Program-made: the position numbers and the translations under genes | Source: Leifsonia sp. EB41 | Lineage (GTDB): Bacteria; Actinomycetota; Actinomycetes; Actinomycetales; Microbacteriaceae | Assembly: GCF_041262565.1 (NCBI RefSeq) | Contig: NZ_JBGCCJ010000001.1 | Coordinates: 3,348,001 to 3,412,000 of the forward strand | DNA length: 64,000 nucleotides | Reading direction: 5' to 3' | Part shown: piece by piece, positions 25,876 through 37,878 of the stretch | Layout: the number at the start of each line of letters is the position of its first letter | Position numbering within the stretch: the stretch's first letter is position 1 | Notes under the pieces: model-generated | Seen by the model: only the letters and a program-made list of their open reading frames with translations | The model's database searches: none | What the model was told of the DNA's origin: nothing

Positions 25876-27410
25876 ATGAAACTCGAACTCCGCGGTATCA
25901 CCAAACGCTTCGGCGCGCTGGTCGCCAACGATCACATCGACCTGACGGTCGAACCCGGCGAGATCCACTGTCTGCTCGGCGAGAACGGCGCAGGCAAGTC
26001 GACCCTCATGAACGTCCTCTACGGCCTCTACCAGGCCGACGAGGGCGAGATCCTCCTGGACGACGTCGTCCAGGACTTCGCCGGACCCGGTGACGCCATG
26101 AAGGCGGGCATCGGAATGGTCCACCAGCACTTCATGCTCATCCCTGTCTTCACCGTCGCCGAGAACGTCATGCTCGGCCACGAACAGACCACGTTCGGCG
26201 GCCGCCTCGACCTGAACGCCGCCCGCGCGAAGGTGCGCGAGATCTCGGCACGCTTCGGCTTCGACCTCGACCCGGACGCTCTGGTCGAGGACCTCCCGGT
26301 CGGCGTGCAGCAGCGCGTGGAGATCATCAAGGCGCTCTCCCGCGACGCCAAGGTCCTCGTCTTCGACGAGCCGACGGCTGTGCTGACGCCGCAGGAGACC
26401 GACGAGCTGATGACGATCATGCGCCAGCTCGCCGAGAGCGGCACCGGCATCGTCTTCATCACCCACAAGCTGCGCGAGGTGCGCGAGGTCGCGACCCGCA
26501 TCACCGTCATGCGCCTCGGCAAGGTGGTCGGCGAGGCCCAGCCCACGGCCTCCAACGCCGAGCTGGCGTCGCTCATGGTCGGCCGCAGCGTCGAGCTGAG
26601 CGTCCACAAGGAGGCGCCGACGCTCACCGAGAACAGCCTGCGCGTGCGCGACCTCACGGTCTCCGACCCGGCGGGCATCGTCCTCGTCGACAACCTCAAC
26701 TTCGAGGTCCGCGGCGGCGAGGTCCTCGCCATCGCCGGTGTGCAGGGCAACGGCCAGACCGAGCTGACGGAGGCCCTCCTCGGCCTGCAGAAGCGCGTGG
26801 CCGGCTCGGTCGAGCTGGACGGCAAGGAGATCCTCGGCCTGTCGGTGCGGAAGGTGCTCGACGCCGGCGTCGGGTTCGTCCCGGAGGACCGCAACGTCGA
26901 CGGGCTCGTCGCCGAGTTCACGATCGCCGAGAACCTGATGCTCGACCGCTCGAACCGCCGCCCGTTCGTCAAGGGCTCCAACCTCCAGCTCAAGTTCCGC
27001 GACACGTTCGCGGAGGAGAAGACGAAGGAGTTCGACGTCCGCGCCCAGGGGATCACCACCCACGTCGGCCGGCTCTCCGGCGGCAACCAGCAGAAGGTCG
27101 TGCTCGCCCGCGAGCTCAGCCGCGAGCTGCGGCTGTTCGTGGCGGCCCAGCCGACCCGCGGCCTGGACGTCGGGTCGATCGAGTTCGTCCACGAGCAGAT
27201 CATCGCCGCCCGCGACTCGGGCGTGCCTGTCATCGTCGTCTCCACCGAGCTGGACGAGATCGTCTCGCTCGGCGACCGGATCGCCGTCATGTACCGCGGC
27301 GGCATCGTCGGGATCGTCCCGGCGTCGACGCCGCGCGAGATCCTCGGCCTGATGATGACGGGCGAGGCCCCGCCGGCCGAATACCTCGTCGACGCCGAAG
27401 GAGCCTCCGC

Positions 27411-27414
<4 letters not shown>
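25876..27414 (+). CDS. Nucleoside ABC transporter ATP-binding protein (two ATPase domains)
   Basis: 512 residues with two fused nucleotide-binding domains, as in the RbsA/NupO type. Domain 1 has Walker A GENGAGKST (~residue 36) and Walker B VLVFDEPTAVLTP; its signature LPVGVQQRVEI is degenerate from LSGGQ. Domain 2 has a degenerate Walker A (GVQGNGQTELTEAL) but an intact signature LSGGNQQKVVLAREL, a known asymmetry of the family. ATG 25876 has AAGG nine bases upstream; ATG 25837 is an in-frame alternative. It ends in an ATGA overlap with the first permease. Confidence 0.93.
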
Positions 27415-28735
<1,321 letters not shown>

Positions 28736-28739
<4 letters not shown>

Positions 28740-30031
28740 CCGTCATCACCCAGCCCCCTGCCTCCGCCCCGGCGCTGGCCGACGGCGAGACCGCGCGCGT
28801 GGTCGTCCGCCACTGGCGCCTGCCGATTGTCTTCGCGGTGTTCAGCGTGATCGCGATCCTGCTCTTCCTGGTGTTCCCGCGCTCGGGGACCACGGTCTAC
28901 ACGTTCAGCACGAAGGGCGACTTCTTCACGGTCCCGAACGTGGCGATCCCTGCCATCGCGACCGGGATCGTGGTCACCGTGATCGCGCTCGTCATCACGG
29001 CGGTCGCGTTCGTCCTGGTCGCCCGCGGCCGGAGCGTCCCGCTCTGGCTGAGCGCGATCTTCGCGGTGGCGCTGCTGGTCGGCTTCATCACCTGGTCGGT
29101 CGGCGACGGCACGGTCCCCGTGGCCGGACTCCTCGCGGGGGCCCTCGGCCTCAGCGTGCCGATCATCTACGGCGCGATGGGCGGTGTGCTCTCCGAGCGG
29201 GTCGGCGTGGTCAACGTGGCGATCGAGGGCCAGCTGCTCGGCGGCGCCTTCACGTCGGCGATGCTCGCGACGATCACCCACTCGGTGGTGGTCGGCCTGA
29301 TCGGCGCGGCCGTGGCCGGCATGATCGTGTCGTTCATCCTCGCCGCCTTCTCGATCAAGTACCTGGTCGACCAGGTGATCGTCGGCATCGTGCTGAACGT
29401 GCTGGTGTCCGGAGTGACGGGCTTCTTCTACACGGCCGTCATGGCGAACAACACCGCTGCGTTCAACCTGCCGCCCACCTTGCCGAACCTGCCGATCCCG
29501 CTGCTCAGCCAGATCCCGGTCATCGGACCCGTGCTGTTCAACCAGACCCTGATCGTCTACGTGATGTACGTGGCCGTCGCCGGCGTGTACTTCTTCCTGT
29601 TCCACACCCGCTGGGGCCTCCGGGTCCGCGCGGTGGGCGAGCACCCGAAGGCGGCGGACACCGTCGGCATCAAGGTGAACTCCACGCGGTTCTGGACCGT
29701 CATCATCGCGGGCGCGATCGCCGGCTTCGGCGGGGCGTACTTCACGATCGGCGGCGTCGGCGGCTTCGTGAAGGACATGACGAGCGGCCTCGGCTATATC
29801 GCACTCGCTGCGGTGATCTTCGGACGCTGGGACCCGATCCGGGCGACGCTCGCGGCGCTGCTGTTCGGCTTCGCGGGTGCGCTGCAGAGCCTCCTCGGCC
29901 TGCTGCACGCGCCGATCCCGAGCGAGTTCCTGCGCATGCTGCCCTACCTGGTGACCATCTTCGCGGTGGCCGGTCTGGTCGGGCAGTCCCGTGGGCCTGC
30001 GGCGTCGGGCAAGCCGTACATCAAGTCATGA
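28736..30031 (+). CDS. Nucleoside ABC transporter permease 2
   Basis: 431 residues from ATG 28736, overlapping the permease 1 stop as ATGA. Three or four N-terminal helices precede the conserved core GAMGGVLSERVGVVNVAIEG, KYLVDQVIVGIVLNVL, the EHPKAADTVGIKV loop that contacts the ATPase, and GLGYIALAAVIFGRW. Same family as permease 1, but with the shorter YufQ-like core plus extra N-terminal helices. Its stop overlaps the cdd start, placing uptake and deamination in one transcript. Confidence 0.92.
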
Positions 30032-30462
30032 CCGACGCCATCGACTGGCCGGCCCTGCGCGCCGCGGCGAACGAGGCGATGACGCACGCCTACGTGCCGT
30101 ACTCGCAGTTCCCGGTCGGCGCCGCGGCGCTGGTCGACGACGGCCGCATCGTGAGCGGCTGCAACGTCGAGAACGCCAGCTACGGCGTGACCCTGTGCGC
30201 CGAGTGCGGCCTCGTGTCGTCGCTCGCGATGACCGGGGGAGGGCGGCTCGTCGCGTTCACCTGCGTGAACGGCGACGGCGACACACTGATGCCGTGCGGC
30301 CGCTGCCGCCAGCTCCTCTACGAGCACTCGGCCGAGGGGATGCTGCTGGAGACGGTCTCCGGCATCCGGACCATCGACGAGGTGCTGCCCGACGCGTTCG
30401 GGCCGCGCCAGCTCGCTGCCTACGCGGAGGAGCACGGCGCCGCCGAGCGCGACGCCGACTGA
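30028..30462 (+). CDS. cdd: Cytidine deaminase
   Basis: Converts cytidine and deoxycytidine to uridine and deoxyuridine. 144 residues, homotetrameric type. The zinc site is complete: CNVENASYGVTLCAECGLVS (Cys-Ala-Glu) and MPCGRCRQLL with both cysteines. YVPYSQFPVGAA is the N-terminal substrate-binding signature. ATG 30028 overlaps the permease stop. It supplies uridines to the downstream phosphorylase. Confidence 0.95.
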   Translation: MTDAIDWPALRAAANEAMTHAYVPYSQFPVGAAALVDDGRIVSGCNVENASYGVTLCAECGLVSSLAMTGGGRLVAFTCVNGDGDTLMPCGRCRQLLYEHSAEGMLLETVSGIRTIDEVLPDAFGPRQLAAYAEEHGAAERDAD

Positions 30463-30508
30463 CCGAAACGACCACCGACCGAACGACCACCGACCGAACG
30501 ACCACCGA
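30463..30508 (+). repeat. 15-bp tandem repeat between cdd and deoA
   Basis: Three copies of CCGAACGACCACCGA at 30463 (with one extra A), 30479 and 30494, directly after the cdd stop. The deoA frame stays open through it (TDRTT repeated), but no accepted start codon lies upstream of it, so it is probably untranslated spacer. Confidence 0.8.
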
Positions 30509-30527
30509 GCAAGAGGGTTACATCTTC

Positions 30528-31832
<1,305 letters not shown>

Positions 31833-31846
31833 ATAGATTGAGACCC

Positions 31847-32968
31847 ATGAGCTTGAACGAGAACAGCAGCTACACGCTCGCCGACGGGACCGACATCGGG
31901 GCGCTGCCCAAGGTGTCCCTGCACGACCACCTGGACGGCGGCCTGCGGCCGTCGACGGTGCTGGAGCTCGCGGACGGCATCGGCCTCCAGCTCCCGGCCG
32001 ACGACCCGGTGACGCTCGGCGCCTGGTTCGCCGAGAAGTCCAACTCGGGCTCGCTGGTCGAGTACCTCAAGACCTTCGACATCACGACCGCCGTCATGCA
32101 GACCCGTGAGGGCCTCAGCCGCGTCGCCCGCGAGTTCGTGCAGGACCTCGGCGCCGACGGCGTCGTGTACGGCGAGATCCGCTGGGCGCCCGAGCAGCAC
32201 CTCACCCGCGGCCTCACCCTCGACGAGACCGTGGAGGCCGTGCAGGAGGGGCTGGAGCAGGGCATCGAGGACGTGCGCGCCGCCGGTGGCCGTATCCGCG
32301 TGGGCCAGCTCGTCAGCGCCATGCGCCACACCGACCGCAGCCTGGAGATCGCCGAGCTGGCCGTGCGCCACCGCGACCGCGGCGCCGTCGGCTTCGACAT
32401 CGCCGGGCCCGAGGCGGGCTTCCCTCCCGCGAACCACCGGGCGGCGTTCGACTACCTCGCGTCGGAGTTCTTCCCTGCCACCGTGCACGCGGGGGAGGCG
32501 GACGGGCTCGACAGCATCCGCAGCGCCCTCCTCGACGGACGCGCCCTGCGCCTCGGCCACGGTGTGCGCCTCGCCGAGGACATCACGATCGAGCGCCAGG
32601 ACGACGAGAACACCTACGTGACACTGGGGACCCTCTCGCAGTGGGTCAAGGACCGCGAGATCGCGCTGGAGACCAGCCCGACCTCCAACCTGCAGACCGG
32701 CGCGATCGCGGCGTGGGGCGACGACATCCTCGACCACCCGTTCGACCTGCTGTATCAGCTCGGCTTCCGGGTCACGGTCAACACCGACAACCGGCTGATG
32801 AGCGGCACGACGCTGACGCGCGAGCTCAGCATCCTCGCCGACGCCTTCTCGTACGACCTCACGGACCTGGAGATCTTCCAGCTCAACGCCGCGGCTGGGG
32901 CCTTCCTCCCCGTCGAGCAGCGTGAGGAACTGGCCGAGATCATCACAGCAGGTTTCGAGGGTTCCTGA
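31847..32968 (+). CDS. add: Adenosine deaminase
   Basis: Zinc enzyme converting (deoxy)adenosine to (deoxy)inosine, which purine nucleoside phosphorylase can then cleave. 373 residues. LHDHLDGGLRPSTV (residue ~23) bears the first two zinc histidines, TVHAGEADG the third with the catalytic Glu, LGHGVRLAED the next His, and TSPTSNLQTGAI and VTVNTDNRLMSGT (the late Asp) complete the active site. ATG 31847 lies seven bases after TAGATT and lacks a ribosome site, so it may have its own leaderless promoter. Confidence 0.95.
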   Translation: MSLNENSSYTLADGTDIGALPKVSLHDHLDGGLRPSTVLELADGIGLQLPADDPVTLGAWFAEKSNSGSLVEYLKTFDITTAVMQTREGLSRVAREFVQDLGADGVVYGEIRWAPEQHLTRGLTLDETVEAVQEGLEQGIEDVRAAGGRIRVGQLVSAMRHTDRSLEIAELAVRHRDRGAVGFDIAGPEAGFPPANHRAAFDYLASEFFPATVHAGEADGLDSIRSALLDGRALRLGHGVRLAEDITIERQDDENTYVTLGTLSQWVKDREIALETSPTSNLQTGAIAAWGDDILDHPFDLLYQLGFRVTVNTDNRLMSGTTLTRELSILADAFSYDLTDLEIFQLNAAAGAFLPVEQREELAEIITAGFEGS

Positions 32969-32992
32969 CCCGTTGACGCGTACGCTGGACCC

Positions 32993-33454
32993 ATGCCGCT
33001 GCCACCGTTGCCCGCCACCGCTGTGACCGTCGGAGCCCACGCGGCCGACTGGCGCGACGCGGTCGAGCTCGCGGGGGAGGCGCTGGCGCGCTCCGGCGCG
33101 ACGGAGGAGTCGTACGGCGCGCGGATGATCCAGGTGATCGAGGAATTCGGCGCGTACATCGTGATCGCACCCGGCCTCGCCCTGGCGCACGCGCGGCCGG
33201 GGCCGGACGTGGTCCGCGACGGGCTGTCCGTGGTCACGCTCGACGAGCCGGTGGTGTTCGGCCACCCGCACAACGACCCGGTGTCCGTCGTGATCGGCCT
33301 CGCGGTGACGTCGCCGGAGGGACACGTTTCCAGCGTCGCCGAGCTGGCGAACGTCTTCAACGACCCGGACGCGATCCCGGCGCTGGCCGCCGCGGGCGAC
33401 GTCGCGGAGGTGCAGCGCATCCTCACGCTCAGCGAAGAGGAAGCCGCGCGGTGA
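32993..33454 (+). CDS. PTS EIIA component (mannitol/fructose/ascorbate type)
   Basis: 153 residues of the PTS_EIIA_2 fold. The phosphorylatable histidine is H66 in IAPGLALAHARPG. FGHPHNDPVSVVIGLAV is the next conserved block. It would take phosphate from HPr and give it to the EIIB encoded 13 bp downstream. No EIIC membrane component is in the window, so the sugar or regulatory target is unknown. ATG 32993 follows TACGCT by six bases, a leaderless signature. Confidence 0.88.
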   Translation: MPLPPLPATAVTVGAHAADWRDAVELAGEALARSGATEESYGARMIQVIEEFGAYIVIAPGLALAHARPGPDVVRDGLSVVTLDEPVVFGHPHNDPVSVVIGLAVTSPEGHVSSVAELANVFNDPDAIPALAAAGDVAEVQRILTLSEEEAAR

Positions 33455-33467
33455 TGGGTACGACGCT

Positions 33468-33740
33468 GTGAAGATCGTCGCGATCTGCGGGGCAGGGATC
33501 GGCACCTCCGGCATCCTCAAAGTCAACGCCGAGCGCGTGCTCGACCGCCTCGGCCTCGACGCCGACGTGACTGCGGCCGACATCGCGAGCGTGGCCTCCG
33601 CGTCGAGCGACGCGCAGATCATCCTCACGTCGCCGGAGCTGGTCGACCGCATCGGGCCGACCAACGCCGACGTGATCGTGGTGCAGAACTACTTCGACCT
33701 CGACGAGCTGGAGCAGAAGCTCGACGAAGCGCTGGGCTGA
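33468..33740 (+). CDS. PTS EIIB component (ascorbate/lactose-type)
   Basis: 90 residues. MKIVAICGAGIGTSGILKVN carries the phosphocysteine C7 in a CGxGxGTS loop, as in ascorbate-type (UlaB/SgaB) EIIB proteins. The GTG at 33468 is the only sensible start. It directly follows the EIIA gene. The pair without EIIC, next to nucleoside salvage genes, may join an EIIC encoded elsewhere or act as a regulatory phosphorelay. Confidence 0.88.
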   Translation: MKIVAICGAGIGTSGILKVNAERVLDRLGLDADVTAADIASVASASSDAQIILTSPELVDRIGPTNADVIVVQNYFDLDELEQKLDEALG

Positions 33741-33748
33741 CCCACGCA

Positions 33749-33799
33749 TTCGTCACGAATGTCGACGATCGCGGCGCGAAAGTCGACATTCGTGACGAA
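33749..33799. terminator. Large inverted repeat between EIIB and the phospho-sugar mutase
   Basis: Perfect 18-base arms TTCGTCACGAATGTCGAC (33749-33766) and GTCGACATTCGTGACGAA (33782-33799) flank a 15-base loop. It lies between convergent genes and can terminate both. Its core CATTCGTCACGAAT is also found in the repeat array at 58.4-58.5 kb, so it may be a member of a dispersed palindromic family. Confidence 0.8.
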
Positions 33800-33810
33800 A
33801 GGGCGGCCGC

Positions 33811-35511
33811 CTATTCCGTGAGCGCGCGCATCGCGGTGGCGAGGGCGGCTACGCGTGCCGTCGCGGTGGCGCGGCGCGCCGCCACGTCTCCCTCGTCGCT
33901 GGACGCGTCGATGTAGATCTTCAGCTTCGGCTCGGTGCCGCTGGGGCGGACCATGACGCGCGAGCCGTCCGCGAGGACGATGCGCAGCACGTCGCTCGGC
34001 GGGAGCGCGCCGAAGCCGTCGCGGAGGTCGTCGATGTGGTCGACGGCGACCTCGCCGAGGCTGCTCGGCGGGGTCGAGCGCAGCGCGGCCATGATCTCGC
34101 CGATGCGGGACAGGTCGGTGACCCGGATCGAGATCTGGTCGCTGGCGAAGTAGCCGAAACGCTCCGCGAACGCGTCCAGGTGGTCCGCGATCGTCCGGCC
34201 GGAGGCGGCGAGCTCGTTCGCGAGGTCGAGGAACGCCGTCGCGGCCGAGATGCCGTCCTTGTCGCGGATGGTCTGCGGGTTGACGAGGTAGCCGAGCGCC
34301 TCCTCGAAGCCGTAGATCAGGCCGGGGGCGCGGGACACCCACTTGAACCCGGTGAGGGTGTCGGCGAAGTCGAGGTGGTAGGCGGCGGCGACGGCCGCCA
34401 GGGCCGGCGACGAGACGATCGAGCAGGCGAGGGCGCCGAAGGCGGCCCCGGCGGTCGACGTGCGCTCGGCGAGGTCCGCGGCGCGCCAGCCGAGCAGGGC
34501 GCCGACCTCGTTGCCGCTCAAGCGGCGGAAGCCGTCGGCCGAATCGTCCGGGATGGCGACGGCCAGCCGGTCGGCGTCCGGGTCGTTCGCGATGATCAGG
34601 TCCACGCCTGCCGCGCGTCCGGTCGCGTAGGACAGGTCCATCGCTCCCGGTTCCTCGGGGTTCGGGAACGACACGGTCGGGAAGGTCGGGTCGGGGTCGC
34701 GCTGCTCGGTCACCACGACGGGCGTGGAGAAGCCGACACGCTCGAACACGGCCTCCGCCGTGCGCCAGCCGACGCCGTGCATGGCGGTATACGCGAACGT
34801 GACGGCGGCGCGCGGGGCGGTCGTGGTCGCGACGGCGGCGGTGGCCTCGATGTAGGCGGCCTCCACATCGCCCGACGCGATCTCGAACTGCTCCGAGCGC
34901 GGGAGGTCGTCGATGTCGCCGCGCGCGACCTCCAGGATGCGCGCCTCGATCTCCGCGTCCGTGGGCGAGACGATCTGCGAACCGTGGTTCTCGCCGCCCA
35001 AGTACACCTTGTAGCCGTTGTCCCGCGGCGGGTTGTGGCTCGCCGTGACCATGACGCCTGCACTGACGCCGAGGTGCCGCACGGCGAACGCCAGCACCGG
35101 GGTCGGCAGCAGCCGGGGGAGCAGGACGGCGCGCACACCGGCGCCCGCCATCAGTTCGGCGGTGTCGCGGGCGAAGACGTCGGAGTTCTTGCGGCCGTCG
35201 TACCCGATCACCACAGAGGGCTGCTCACCCTCGGCGTGCGCCAGCAGCCAGTGCGCGAACCCGGCCGCCGCCTGGGAGACCAGCACGCGGTTCATCCGGT
35301 TGGGTCCGGCCGCGATCTCGCCGCGGAGGCCGGCGGTGCCGAACTCCAGCCGGGTGTCGAAGCGCGCGTGGAGGTCGTCGACGGCCTCCGCAGAGCCCGC
35401 CTCGGCGGCCACGATCAGCGAGTCCAGCTCGGCGCGGGTCTCCGGGTCGGGGTCCTGCGCGAGCCAGGCGCGTGCGTCCTCGAGGAGCCGAGGCGTGTCC
35501 TGTGGGGTCAC
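33811..35511 (-). CDS. Long-form phospho-sugar mutase (phosphoglucomutase/phosphomannomutase family)
   Basis: 566 residues of the alpha-D-phosphohexomutase superfamily, long form like YhxB/PgcA and eukaryotic PGM2. The active serine is in VMVTASHNPPRDNGYKVY (~residue 145); the metal loop is NDPDADRLAVAIP (~305); the sugar loop is GFEEALGYLVNP (~385); the phosphate loop is MVRPSGTEPKLKIYI near the end. GTG 35511 overlaps the punA stop as GTGA, so it is coupled to a nucleoside phosphorylase. That context suggests it may act as a phosphopentomutase on ribose-1-phosphate; no separate deoB is in the window. Specificity is inference. Confidence 0.9.
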   Translation of the reverse strand: MTPQDTPRLLEDARAWLAQDPDPETRAELDSLIVAAEAGSAEAVDDLHARFDTRLEFGTAGLRGEIAAGPNRMNRVLVSQAAAGFAHWLLAHAEGEQPSVVIGYDGRKNSDVFARDTAELMAGAGVRAVLLPRLLPTPVLAFAVRHLGVSAGVMVTASHNPPRDNGYKVYLGGENHGSQIVSPTDAEIEARILEVARGDIDDLPRSEQFEIASGDVEAAYIEATAAVATTTAPRAAVTFAYTAMHGVGWRTAEAVFERVGFSTPVVVTEQRDPDPTFPTVSFPNPEEPGAMDLSYATGRAAGVDLIIANDPDADRLAVAIPDDSADGFRRLSGNEVGALLGWRAADLAERTSTAGAAFGALACSIVSSPALAAVAAAYHLDFADTLTGFKWVSRAPGLIYGFEEALGYLVNPQTIRDKDGISAATAFLDLANELAASGRTIADHLDAFAERFGYFASDQISIRVTDLSRIGEIMAALRSTPPSSLGEVAVDHIDDLRDGFGALPPSDVLRIVLADGSRVMVRPSGTEPKLKIYIDASSDEGDVAARRATATARVAALATAMRALTE

Positions 35512-36341
35512 AGTGCCTCCACGATCCGGGCCAGCAGGGCGCTGATCACCGGCTCGGCCTCCCGGCCGGCCTCGATGACCTCCTGGTGGCTGAGCGGGGT
35601 CTTCTGGATGCCCGCGGCGAGGTTGGTGACCAGCGACATGCCGAGGATCTCCATGCCTGCCTGGCGGGCGGCGATGGCCTCCAGCGCGGTCGACATGCCG
35701 ACGATGTGGCCGCCGATCGCCTTGGCCATCTGCACCTCGGCCGGGGTCTCGTAGTGCGGCCCGCGGAACTGCGTGTACACGCCTTCGTCGAGGCTCGGGT
35801 CGATGCTCTTCGCGAGCTCGCGCAGTCTCGTCGAGTAGAGGTCGGTGAGGTCGATGAAGGTGGCGCCCTCCAGCGGGGAGTCCGCCGTCAGGTTGATGTG
35901 GTCGCTGATCAGGACGGGCGTGCCCGGCTTCCAGTGCTCCTTGATGCCGCCCGCGCCGTTGGTGAGGACCATCGTGGTCGCGCCGGCGGCCGCGGCGGTG
36001 CGGACGCTGTGCACGACCCGGCGGACGCCGTGGCCTTCGTAGTAGTGGGTGCGCGCGCCGATGACGAGCGCGTGCTTGCCGTTCGCGAGGCGGAGCGAGC
36101 GCAGGGTGCCGGCGTGGCCCTCCAGCGCGGGCTTGCTGAAGCCGAGGATCTCGTGGGCCGGGATGACGGCGACGGTCTCGCCGATCAGGTCGGCGGCCTT
36201 GCCCCAGCCGCTGCCGAGGGTGAGGGCGATGTCGTGCTTCTCGACGCCGGTCTTCTCGGCGAGCTGGCGCGCCGCTTCCCTGGCGACCTCGAACGGGTCG
36301 GTCGAGGGGTCGTCGAGCGGGTTCTGGGTGGTTTCGAGCAT
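35508..36341 (-). CDS. punA: Purine nucleoside phosphorylase
   Basis: Cleaves inosine and guanosine with phosphate to base and pentose-1-phosphate. 277 residues, the homotrimeric (PNP/MTAP) family. Conserved blocks: LTLGSGWGKAADLIG (phosphate-binding serine region), RTHYYEGHGVRRV, LTNGAGGIKEHW, YTQFRGPHYETPAEV and GMSTALEAIAARQ. ATG 36341 lies six bases after TAGAGT on the minus strand, a leaderless signature. It precedes and overlaps the mutase gene and complements add and deoA on the other strand. Confidence 0.94.
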   Translation of the reverse strand: MLETTQNPLDDPSTDPFEVAREAARQLAEKTGVEKHDIALTLGSGWGKAADLIGETVAVIPAHEILGFSKPALEGHAGTLRSLRLANGKHALVIGARTHYYEGHGVRRVVHSVRTAAAAGATTMVLTNGAGGIKEHWKPGTPVLISDHINLTADSPLEGATFIDLTDLYSTRLRELAKSIDPSLDEGVYTQFRGPHYETPAEVQMAKAIGGHIVGMSTALEAIAARQAGMEILGMSLVTNLAAGIQKTPLSHQEVIEAGREAEPVISALLARIVEAL

Positions 36342-36426
36342 GAGCCAACTCTACTGAGCGGCACCCCGCGGTACAGCGTCGGCGGGGGTGCGCATCCGTG
36401 TACCGGGATACGGAAGAATAAGGGGC

Positions 36427-37863
36427 ATGGCCTATGAATTCGAGCGCAAGCAGCGCATCGCCGTCCTCGGCGGAGGACCCGGCGGTTACGAGGCGGCGCT
36501 CGCCGGCGCGCAGCTCGGCGCGGACGTCACGATCGTCGAGCGCTCGGGAGTCGGAGGCTCGGCGGTCATCACCGACGTCGTGCCCTCCAAGAGCCTCATC
36601 GCGACCGCAGAGGCGACCAACTCGATCGCGGAGGCGACCGACCTCGGCGTGCAGTTCTTCTCGCGCGGCGAGGGCGGCAAGCCCGTCCGCCCGGAGATCG
36701 CGGTCAACCTCGCCGCGGTCAACAAGCGCCTGATGGGCCTCGCCCGCCAGCAGTCCGAGGACATGCGCGCCGAGCTCGTCCGCTCCGGCGTGCGCATCAT
36801 CACCGGCGAAGGCCGCCTCGACGGCGACGGCGCGATCATCGTCTCGACCGGCACGGGCGACTCCGGCACCGACTTCGACCGGGTGGAGGCCGACACGATC
36901 GTGATCGCGGTCGGCGCGAGCCCGCGCATCCTGTCCTCCGCCGTGCCGGACGGGGAGCGGATCCTCACCTGGACCCAGCTCTACGACCTCTCGACGGTTC
37001 CCGAGCACCTGATCGTGGTCGGCTCGGGCGTCACCGGCGCGGAGTTCGCGTCCGCGTACACCGCGCTCGGCTCGAAGGTCACGCTCATCTCGTCGCGCGA
37101 CCAGGTCCTCCCCGGCGAGGACGCCGACGCCGCGAGCGTCATCGAGAACGTCTTCCGGCGCAACGGCATGCAGGTGCTGTCCAAGTCGCGCGCCGAGTCG
37201 GTGGTCCGCACCGAGAACGGCGTCGTGGCGACGCTGACCGACGGCCGCACCGTGGAGGGCAGCCACTGTCTGATGGCGGTCGGCTCGATCCCGAACACCG
37301 CAGGCATCGGCCTGGAGGAGGCCGGAGTCCAGCTCACGCCGTCCGGCCACATCCGGGTCAACAGGGTCGCGCGCACCTCCATCCCGAACATCTACGCGGC
37401 CGGGGACTGCTCCGACCTGCTGCCGCTGGCCTCCGTCGCCTCCATGCAGGGGCGCACCGCCGTCTTCCACGCGATGGGCGACGCGGTGAACCCGATCGAG
37501 CTGCGCAATGTGACGTCCAACATCTTCACCCAGCCGGAGATCGCGACGGTCGGCTGGAACCAGAAGCAGATCGAGGACGGCATCGCGCAGGGCGACATCT
37601 ACAAGCTCCCGCTGAAGTCCAACCCGCGCGCCAAGATGCTGGGCATCCGCGACGGCTTCGTGAAGCTGTTCGCGCGGACCGGTTCGGGTACTGTGATCGG
37701 CGGCGTGATCGTCGCGCCGCGGGCCTCCGAGCTGATCTTCCCGCTCGCGCTCGCGGTGGAGCACCGGTTGACGGTGGACCAGGTGGCGAGAGCGTTCACG
37801 GTGTACCCGTCGCTCTCCGGATCGATCTCGGACGCCGCGCGGGCGATGCACATCGTGCTCTAG
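36427..37863 (+). CDS. NAD(P)H-quinone dehydrogenase (LpdA-type flavoprotein)
   Basis: 478 residues of the pyridine-nucleotide disulfide reductase fold: FAD site IAVLGGGPGGYEAALAGAQ, second dinucleotide site LIVVGSGVTGAEFASAYTAL, and the FAD ribityl block NIYAAGDCSDLLPLA. The redox cysteine pair is absent: GVGGSAVITDVVPSKSLI stands where lipoamide dehydrogenases have CxxxxC. This is the mark of the mycobacterial LpdA (Rv3303c) quinone reductase group, so disulfide reduction is unlikely. Cytoplasmic; probably detoxifies quinones. Confidence 0.88.
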   Translation: MAYEFERKQRIAVLGGGPGGYEAALAGAQLGADVTIVERSGVGGSAVITDVVPSKSLIATAEATNSIAEATDLGVQFFSRGEGGKPVRPEIAVNLAAVNKRLMGLARQQSEDMRAELVRSGVRIITGEGRLDGDGAIIVSTGTGDSGTDFDRVEADTIVIAVGASPRILSSAVPDGERILTWTQLYDLSTVPEHLIVVGSGVTGAEFASAYTALGSKVTLISSRDQVLPGEDADAASVIENVFRRNGMQVLSKSRAESVVRTENGVVATLTDGRTVEGSHCLMAVGSIPNTAGIGLEEAGVQLTPSGHIRVNRVARTSIPNIYAAGDCSDLLPLASVASMQGRTAVFHAMGDAVNPIELRNVTSNIFTQPEIATVGWNQKQIEDGIAQGDIYKLPLKSNPRAKMLGIRDGFVKLFARTGSGTVIGGVIVAPRASELIFPLALAVEHRLTVDQVARAFTVYPSLSGSISDAARAMHIVL

Positions 37864-37878
37864 GCGGGAGGCCGAGGC

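Noticed and set aside
36589-36640. Lipoamide dehydrogenase (lpd) for the flavoprotein at 36427
   Set aside because: The redox-active CxxxxC pair is replaced (GGSAVITDVVPSK), so disulfide chemistry is unlikely.
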